A stretch of 12,694 nt of DNA from Clostridiales bacterium (lineage in GTDB: Bacteria > Bacillota > Clostridia > Peptostreptococcales > Anaerovoracaceae). The position numbers and the translations under genes were made by a program. Below are positions 6,666 to 12,694 of the stretch, piece after piece. Each line of letters starts with the position of its first letter. The first letter of the stretch is position 1. The stretch covers positions 1-12,694 of the forward strand of contig JAAZGD010000108.1 of NCBI GenBank assembly GCA_012511395.1, in the 5' to 3' direction. Below the pieces are notes generated by a model, which searched no databases, was not told the origin of the DNA, and worked only from the letters and a program-made list of their open reading frames with translations.

Positions 6666-9089
6666 ATGCTTGTTCCCATTTCATGGTTGGAAGAATATAC
6701 GAAGGTCCCTGAAAACATAGAAGAGTTTGCGGAGAAGATGATAATGTCAGGCTCCAATATTGAAGGCTGGGAGGTTTTCGGTGAAAATATAAAAGGTGTG
6801 AAGGTGGGCAAAGTAGTAGAAATAACACCTCACCCCAATGCAGACAAATTGGTGGTCTGCAAGGTGGATGTGGGAGAAAATAAACCTGTAAATGTTATTA
6901 CAGGAGCTCCCAATGTGTTTACAGGTGCCTTTATCCCCTGTGCCCTACCGGGAGCAAGAATTCCGGGTCCTCTTCATGGAAAGCCTAAAAAGGAAGAGGG
7001 GGAAGTTGTGGAAGCAGGAGAGGTGAGAGGCGTATTATCTGAAGGGATTCTGTGCTCGGCTCACGAACTTGGTTTTCCTGATAAGGTAATCCCTCTGGTC
7101 CACAGGGAAGGCTTGTTCGTTTTAAACGGAGCTTTTGAAAGCCTAACACCGGGAGAAGATCTGGTTAAAGCTTTGAAGTTGAAGGATAAGGTGGTGGAGT
7201 TTGAAATAACCCCCAACAGGCCGGATTGTCTTTCTATAAGAGGGATGGCATTGGAAGCCAAAGCTACATTTAAAGGACAGCTTCTAAAACAGCCTGTTGA
7301 ACTAAGTGATACTTTCTTGGACTCAAAGGACTTTATAGAAGTGGAAATAAAAAGGCCTGAGCTTTCAAAAAGATACGTGGCAAGAGTAGTTACCGATGTG
7401 GCGGTGAAGGAGTCACCCTGGTGGCTGCAGCTAAGGCTTATGCTTTCAGGCATGAGACCTATAAACAATATTGTAGATATTACAAACTACGTGATGCTGG
7501 AGCTGGGGGAACCTATTCACGCCTTTGATATAAGGCAGATAAAGAGTAAGAAAATAGTGGTGGATGTGGCAAAAAAGCATGAGAGCTTTACCACCCTTGA
7601 CGGGACTGTAAGAACTATGCCTCATAACACCCTTATGATAAAGGATGGCGACAAGTCTGTAGCTGTTGCGGGAATCATGGGAGGACTTGATTCTGAAATA
7701 GTGAAGGATACGAAAGATATTCTGATTGAGGCTGCAAACTTTAATCAGGACAGCATAAGGCTCAGTTCCAAAGCCCTTGGTCTTCGTACAGAAGCAAGCT
7801 CTCGGTTTGAAAAAGGGGTGTCTGTAACCCTATGTCAGGAGGCTGTGGAAAGAGTATGCTATTTTATTGAACAACTGAAAGCGGGAAAGGTAACGAAAAC
7901 CTCAGTAGACTGCTATCCTGAGAAAAGTGATTTGCCGGAAACAAAGGTAAGAGTTGACAGAGTAAACCATATCATGGGAGTTACACTTTCAAAGGATGAA
8001 ATGGTTGATATATTAAAAAGGCTTGATATTGAAGTAAGAGAAGAAGGGGATGTGCTTTACTTAACACCTCCTCATACAAGGCTTGATCTCCTTACTGAAA
8101 TCGATTATGTGGAAGAGGTATCACGGATTTACGGATATGACAAGCTACCCCTTACAGTTCCAAGAGGAAGTAATTCTGCAACAAAGTCCGAGGAAAGAAA
8201 GCTGATGGATAAAAGTAAAGAGATCCTTTCAGGCCTTGGACTTTATGAGATTCAGACATACAGCTTCGTAAGTCCCAAGGCCGGCAAGATGGCAAAAGGG
8301 AAAGAAGTTCCCGTTGTTACTCTTATTAACCCTTTGGGGGATGAAAACTCCTCCATGAGAACGGCACTTTTGCCAAATGTCCTTGAAATTCTTCAAAAGA
8401 ATATGGATAAAAATAACGATGAGGCAAGAGTCTACGAAATAGGCAACATCTTTATAGATGAAAAGAATGATGAGGGATTGCCTTTGGAAAAGGTATCTTT
8501 GTCAGTTGGCATGTATAATGAAGAGGAAACCTTCTTTACCTTAAAGGGCGTAGTGGAAACCTTATTGAAAACCTTGGGAGTTAAGGATGTTACTTTTGAA
8601 AAGGAAAGTAAGAACCCCGGATATCATCCCGGAAGATGTGCAAATGTATATATAGGTAAAGAAAGAATAGGTACCATTGGAGAGATACATCCTGAAGTTT
8701 TGGCGAACTATCATATAGACAAGAGAGTGATGGCGGGAGAAATTGATTTTGATTACGTTATGAGTAAAGCCGATACCATGCGTTACTTTACTGAAATAGC
8801 GAAATATCCTTCCGTAGTAAGGGATATTGCACTTGTAGTAAAGGATGAGGTGGAGGCAGCTTCAATTTTAAGTATTATTTATAAGGAAGGAACAGAACTG
8901 CTGGAAAGTGCAGAGCTCTTCGAGGTCTACAGAGGGAACCAGATTGAAGAAGGTATGAAGTCCTGTGCCTTTACTCTCACATACAGAAGCAAGGACAGAA
9001 CCTTAAGAGAGGAAGAGGTGGCATTAGTACACGACAAAGTATTAAAGGCATTAAAGGAAAGGGTAGGAGCGTCCTTGAGGGACAGCTAA
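6666..9089 (+). CDS. pheT: Phenylalanine--tRNA ligase beta subunit
   Basis: PheT is the large beta subunit of phenylalanyl-tRNA synthetase. It binds and orients tRNA-Phe and holds the editing site that hydrolyses mischarged Tyr-tRNA-Phe. The 807-residue product has the full bacterial architecture: an EMAP-like tRNA-binding OB fold (about 40-155, beginning VKVGKVVEITPHPNADKL), the B3/B4 editing domain (about 210-385, with RPINNIVDITNYVMLELGEP), the B5 DNA-binding-like domain (about 425-497, ending near EEVSRIYGYDKLP), a catalytic-like core, and a C-terminal ferredoxin-fold anticodon-binding domain (about 710-805, starting near YPSVVRDIALVV). The ATG follows AAGGAG at 6653-6658 with 7 bases of spacing. 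No interruption or missing domain is apparent. zapA starts 15 bases after the stop. Confidence 0.97.
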   Translation: MLVPISWLEEYTKVPENIEEFAEKMIMSGSNIEGWEVFGENIKGVKVGKVVEITPHPNADKLVVCKVDVGENKPVNVITGAPNVFTGAFIPCALPGARIPGPLHGKPKKEEGEVVEAGEVRGVLSEGILCSAHELGFPDKVIPLVHREGLFVLNGAFESLTPGEDLVKALKLKDKVVEFEITPNRPDCLSIRGMALEAKATFKGQLLKQPVELSDTFLDSKDFIEVEIKRPELSKRYVARVVTDVAVKESPWWLQLRLMLSGMRPINNIVDITNYVMLELGEPIHAFDIRQIKSKKIVVDVAKKHESFTTLDGTVRTMPHNTLMIKDGDKSVAVAGIMGGLDSEIVKDTKDILIEAANFNQDSIRLSSKALGLRTEASSRFEKGVSVTLCQEAVERVCYFIEQLKAGKVTKTSVDCYPEKSDLPETKVRVDRVNHIMGVTLSKDEMVDILKRLDIEVREEGDVLYLTPPHTRLDLLTEIDYVEEVSRIYGYDKLPLTVPRGSNSATKSEERKLMDKSKEILSGLGLYEIQTYSFVSPKAGKMAKGKEVPVVTLINPLGDENSSMRTALLPNVLEILQKNMDKNNDEARVYEIGNIFIDEKNDEGLPLEKVSLSVGMYNEEETFFTLKGVVETLLKTLGVKDVTFEKESKNPGYHPGRCANVYIGKERIGTIGEIHPEVLANYHIDKRVMAGEIDFDYVMSKADTMRYFTEIAKYPSVVRDIALVVKDEVEAASILSIIYKEGTELLESAELFEVYRGNQIEEGMKSCAFTLTYRSKDRTLREEEVALVHDKVLKALKERVGASLRDS

Positions 9090-9104
9090 AGAAAGGGAAG
9101 AACA

Positions 9105-9659
9105 ATGAATGAGAACAAGGTGAGTGTTAAGATTTACGGACAGGATTATTTGGTGGCCGGAGATAAATCAAGGGACCATATAATAAAAGTGTCTGATTAT
9201 GTAAATCAAAAGATGGAGGAGATTTCCGCTGTTTCCAAGGTGATTTCACTGGCCTCTTTAGGTGTTCTTGCTGCTGTAAATATTGCAGATGATTACTTTG
9301 ACGCATTAAATGTGGCCAACGAGCTTAAAAGTGAAAGTGTTCAAAAAGAAAAGGATATTGAGCATTTCGCTCAGCTTTGGGAGGAGGCTAAAAAGACCAT
9401 AATAGGGTACAAGGAAGATGCAAAAGCAATAATTGATCAAAAGACGGCTCTTGAGGAGGAAGTAAAGGTTCTTAAGGAAGAAATTAAAGGTTTTTCCAAG
9501 GCTTCAGAGGATATTGAAGCTAAAGCGGCCATGAGCTCTCAGACTATTATTACTGAACTTGAAGAAAAAATACGGGACCTTGAAAATAATTACTTTGATA
9601 TACAGATGGAAAACATTCAGCTGAAAAGCGAAATGGAGAGACAAAGAGGTATGGAATAA
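9105..9659 (+). CDS. zapA: Cell division protein ZapA with extended C-terminal coiled coil
   Basis: ZapA binds FtsZ in the cytoplasm and promotes bundling of its filaments in the Z-ring. Residues 4-90 match the ZapA fold: VSVKIYGQDYLVAG, then DHIIKVSDYVNQKMEEI and a helical segment SLASLGVLAAVNIADDYFDAL. After this comes a charged, heptad-like stretch (about 95-182) rich in K and E that predicts a long coiled coil. The 184-residue total is much longer than the roughly 85-110 residues of Bacillus or Escherichia ZapA; longer forms are, as far as I recall, common in Clostridia. The start has AAAGGGA at 9092-9098 with 6-base spacing. Lying between pheT and mutS2 matches the Bacillus neighbourhood (pheST-rnhC-zapA-cvpA-polX-mutS2), with the intervening genes absent. 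Confidence 0.9.
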   Translation: MNENKVSVKIYGQDYLVAGDKSRDHIIKVSDYVNQKMEEISAVSKVISLASLGVLAAVNIADDYFDALNVANELKSESVQKEKDIEHFAQLWEEAKKTIIGYKEDAKAIIDQKTALEEEVKVLKEEIKGFSKASEDIEAKAAMSSQTIITELEEKIRDLENNYFDIQMENIQLKSEMERQRGME

Positions 9660-9662
9660 TAC

Positions 9663-12017
9663 ATGGATCAAAAGGCTCTTAAGGTTTTAGAATACGGAAA
9701 GATTATTGAAAAACTCTCTTCCTTTGCAAGCTCACAGCTTTGTCGTGATGAGCTTTCTAATTTGTCTGCAAAAACCCACCTTTCTGAAATAGAATATCTT
9801 TTAAAGGAAACATCAGAGGCTCTTTATATAATTAAAGAAAAAGGACCTTTACCTTTAGGAAACTTTTATGCTTTGGATAACGAACTGGCGAGAGTGGAAA
9901 AGGGAGGCACCCTTACCATGGGGGAACTGTTGCGTGTTCTGTATAACGTAAACATAGCCTCTAAGGTATTATCCTTTATGAAAAGTGATTTGGGGGATGT
10001 CCCCATTGTAAGAGGGATTACTGAACTTATCTCCTATCCTCAAACCTTAAGGAATGAAATAGAAAGGTGTATTCTTTCTGAAGATGAAATGGCAGATGAT
10101 GCATCGCCTCAGCTTAGAACATTGAGAAGGAGCATCGACAGACAGAAGGAAACAATTAAAAACAGAATCAATCAGATAATAAGCTCAAGGGAAAATCAAA
10201 GCTATCTTCAGGATGCCCTTGTTACCCTCAGAGGGGGAAGATACGTAATCCCTGTTAAGCAGGAATATAAAACGAAGATTTCAGGTATCGTTCACGATCA
10301 GTCGGGGAGCGGAGCAACGCTGTTCATTGAACCGCAAATAGTGGTGGACTTAAACAATCAGCTAAAGGAGCTTGAAATGTCCGAGAAAGCTGAGATTGAA
10401 AGAATATTAGGTGAGCTTTCAAGGGAAGTTGCCGGCCACAGTGAGGTTTTAAGAAATAATCAGGAGCTTTTTTTGAAGCTCGATGTGATTTTTGCAAAAG
10501 GCCTTCTGTCCTATGATATGTAGGGCACTGAACCCAAGGTTTCGAAAGAAGGCGGCTTTAATTTAATAGGAGCAAGACATCCCTTAATAGACAAGGATAA
10601 GGTTGTGCCTGTAACTGTTTCCCTGGGTGAGGAGTACCACTCCCTTATAATCACAGGGCCTAATACGGGAGGTAAAACGGTTACCTTGAAAACGGCAGGC
10701 CTTCTTCTGTTAATGGCTCAGTCAGGGTTGCACATACCTGCGAAGGAAGGAACCAGATTAAGAGTTTTCAATAACATTTTTGCAGATATAGGAGATGAGC
10801 AGAGCATTGAGCAGAGCTTAAGCACTTTCTCTTCCCATATGACAAATATCGTAAATATAGTAAACTCTGCCGACGGCGAATCATTAGTGCTTTTGGATGA
10901 ACTGGGAGCGGGAACTGATCCCACTGAGGGGGCAGCCTTAGGTGTGGCCATATTAAAGGATTTGGCGGATAAGGGCGCTTATGTAATAGCTACAACTCAC
11001 TATACGGAGCTAAAGAAGTATGCCCTTTCTACAGAAGGTGTGGAGAACGCTTCCATGGAATTTGATATTAAGACTTTAAGCCCCACCTTTAGAGTAATTA
11101 TGGGAGTGCCGGGAAGGTCAAATGCCTTTGAAATAGCATCAAAGCTTGGGTTGAATCAGGATATTATAGAAAGATCAAAGCTTTTGCTGGATGAAAACGC
11201 TTTAGCCTTTGAAGATGTGGTTACGAAATTAAACCATGAGAAAAAGGAGATTGAAAATCTGAAGGATGAGGCCCTCCTTTTAACCCTATCCATAAAGAAA
11301 CAAAAGAAGGATCTGGAATCAAGGGAGAAGGCTTTTGAATTGAAGAAGGAAAAAATCCTCTCCGATGCGAAAACGGAAGCTAAAACCATGGTAAAGGAAA
11401 CAAAGGAGGAGCTTACTAGGTTGATTCAGGAGGCAAAGGAAGAAAAAGAAGGCCTTCGCTCCATGAGTTTTCAGGGGGACTTAAAGAAAAAGCTTAGGGA
11501 GAAGGAAAAAGAGTTTAATGAGGGGAAGGTCATCACGGAAGAAACAGCAGAGCTGCCTTTAAATTTAATAAAGCCCGGCGTGCTGGTTAAGGTTGCAGGT
11601 TTTGATCAGGAAGGAGAAGTTCTGACGGACATAGATGATAAGGGAGATTTGTCCTTAAGAATCGGAATCATGAAGGTTACGGTAAATTCAAAGGATATCA
11701 CTTCTTTAAGAAAAGGTGAAAGGGAAGAGGCAGGAGAAGCAAAACGAAGGAAGAAGGAAATATCCTTAAGGTCATGTCCTGTGTCAATAGATGTAAGAGG
11801 AGAGAACCTTGAGGATGCTTTGATGAAAACTGAAAAGTATATAGATGATGCTTTTCTGTCAGGCCTTAAAAAGGTTACTGTTATTCACGGAAGAGGAGAA
11901 GGTATTTTACGAAAGGGCCTTCAGGATGCCTTTGGGAAAAACCGTCATGTGAAGGGCTTTAAAAATGGAGATTACGATGAAGGGGGAGACGGGGTAACCG
12001 TCCTGGAGATAAAGTAA
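9663..12017 (+). pseudogene. mutS2: MutS2 ATPase with Smr domain, interrupted by an in-frame TAG
   Basis: MutS2 is a MutS-family ATPase without a mismatch-binding domain. In Bacillus it splits collided ribosomes, and in other bacteria it is linked to suppression of recombination. The full frame has 785 codons, the usual size. Codons 1-286 encode the core and clamp region and end with AKGLLSYDM. Codon 287 is TAG (10521-10523). The same frame then continues with GTEPKVSKEGGFNLIGARHPLI, as a MutS2 should, through Walker A GPNTGGKT (332-339), Walker B LVLLDE (D412, E413), the following GAGTDPTEGAAL, a coiled-coil lever (about 505-620) and a C-terminal Smr domain (about 708-784) with DVRG and HGRGEGILR. 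A single substitution, or sequencing error, is the simplest cause. A GTG at 10605 with AAGGA 7 bases upstream could restart translation and yield a 470-residue ATPase-Smr piece. The start at 9663 is 3 bases after zapA and has only a weak, distant AGAGG. Confidence 0.92.
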
Positions 12018-12032
12018 AAGGGGAGAAGGACA

Positions 12033-12694
12033 ATGATAAACTTTAAATCTGAAATTGCAAAAATACTTAAAAAAGAAATAGAGGGACTTTCTTTGGAGGA
12101 TCTTTACCTGCTTTTGGAAATTCCTCAGGATGAAGGAATGGGAGATTATGCTCTTCCCTGCTTTAAGTTGGCAAAGGAACTCAGAAAAGCGCCCAATGTG
12201 ATTGCTGAGGAAATTAAAGAAAAGATCTCCAAAGAAGGGCTTTTTATGAAGGTGGAAGCAGTTTCAGGCTATGTGAACATGTTCATAGACAGGAAGTACT
12301 ATACGGTAAATGTGTTAGGTGATGCCATAGAGGAAGGCCTTTTTGAAAAGGGGCCTGATATAGGGAAAAACAGAAGAGTTTTAGTGGAATACTCTTCACC
12401 CAATATTGCAAAGCCATTTCATATAGGTCATATAAGGAGTACGGTTATAGGCCATTCCATTTATAAAATTTATCACTATCTGGGCTATGATGCTTTAAGA
12501 TTAAATCATTTGGGAGATTACGGAACTCAGTTTGGGAAAATGATTGTGGCCTACAGAAACTGGGGCAATAAGGAGGATGTAATTAATTCTCCTATAGAGA
12601 CTTTGTTGTCTTACTATGTAAAGTTTCATGAAGAGGCGGAAAAAGATCCCGGTCTTGAAGAAGAAGCAAGAAAAGCCTTTAACAGACTTGAAAA
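12033..12694 (+). CDS. argS: Arginine--tRNA ligase (ArgS), N-terminal part, 3' end outside window
   Basis: ArgS is the class I synthetase that charges tRNA-Arg in the cytoplasm. The ATG at 12033 opens a frame that stays open for 220 codons to the end of the window; the whole enzyme is usually about 560 residues. Residues 1-85 fit the N-terminal domain that contacts the tRNA D-loop, including the IPQDEGMGDYALPCFKLAKEL segment with its conserved GDYA. The catalytic domain starts with VEYSSPNIAKPFHIGHIRST, where residues 130-133 are the class I HIGH signature, followed by RLNHLGDYGTQFGKMI, typical of ArgS. GGGAG at 12021-12025 gives a strong ribosome binding site with 7 bases of spacing. The gene follows mutS2 by 15 bases, so it probably shares its transcript. 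Confidence 0.96.
   Translation, partial: MINFKSEIAKILKKEIEGLSLEDLYLLLEIPQDEGMGDYALPCFKLAKELRKAPNVIAEEIKEKISKEGLFMKVEAVSGYVNMFIDRKYYTVNVLGDAIEEGLFEKGPDIGKNRRVLVEYSSPNIAKPFHIGHIRSTVIGHSIYKIYHYLGYDALRLNHLGDYGTQFGKMIVAYRNWGNKEDVINSPIETLLSYYVKFHEEAEKDPGLEEEARKAFNRLE

Noticed and set aside
7061..7468. 135-codon open frame on the minus strand inside pheT
   Set aside because: It lies wholly within a well-conserved pheT coding region, has no recognisable domain or ribosome binding site, and is a typical antisense shadow, as are the other minus-strand frames over ftsZ, ftsQ, pheS and mutS2.
10521..10523. Amber codon read as pyrrolysine or other recoding in mutS2
   Set aside because: TAG is the normal stop of ftsZ (4799-4801), pheS (6650-6652) and ftsW (1688-1690) here, MutS2 has no known recoded residue, and no supporting downstream element was visible.
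1..12694. CRISPR arrays, tRNA or rRNA genes, insertion sequences, prophage or defence genes
   Set aside because: I saw no repeat-spacer pattern, no terminal inverted repeats with a transposase and no structural RNA gene; almost every base is in a recognised housekeeping gene or a gap of about 110 bases or less.

Overview
This is an ordinary housekeeping stretch from a low-GC Gram-positive anaerobe, most likely in the Clostridia. The sequence is AT-rich by eye, with strong AGGAGG-type ribosome binding sites, TTG/GTG starts as well as ATG, and AGA-rich arginine usage. The order trmH-family methyltransferase (ysgA/rlmP) - pheS - pheT - zapA - mutS2 resembles Bacillus and Clostridia. I cannot place it to genus. 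Every real gene lies on the + strand, and coding density is very high.

Layout. Positions 1-3555 are the distal part of the division and cell wall (dcw) cluster: the 3' part of murD, ftsW, murG, and ftsQ/divIB. MurD and MurG make the cytoplasmic precursors up to lipid II, FtsW polymerises lipid II at the septum, and FtsQ/DivIB is a bitopic divisome scaffold. Positions 3556-3661 are a short intergenic region with a weak hairpin and an extended -10 promoter. It leads into ftsZ (3662-4801), which closes with a clear intrinsic terminator (4819-4840). There is no ftsA between ftsQ and ftsZ. Positions 4861-12694 form a second tightly packed run: the SpoU/TrmH rRNA 2'-O-methyltransferase, pheS and pheT (both subunits of phenylalanyl-tRNA synthetase), zapA (an FtsZ-ring bundling protein), mutS2 (ATPase with a C-terminal Smr domain), and the 5' part of argS, which runs off the window end. 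So the window joins septal wall synthesis, the Z-ring and its bundler to a translation gene group.

Two genes are interrupted as sequenced. ftsW changes frame between about 803 and 851 and is full length only if one base is restored. mutS2 has an in-frame TAG at 10521-10523 (codon 287), with the same frame continuing through an intact ATPase and Smr domain. Two lesions in otherwise normal genes within 12.7 kb suggest sequencing or assembly error, but real mutation, or in mutS2 a split gene with a restart, cannot be excluded from sequence alone.

I found no mobile element, CRISPR array, RNA gene or unfamiliar system. No gap between genes exceeds about 110 bases, so there is no unexplained stretch over 300 bases. 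The most notable points are the two interruptions, the lack of ftsA, the alternative pairings upstream of ftsZ, the absence of a T-box leader for pheST, and two A8 runs at the start of ftsQ.
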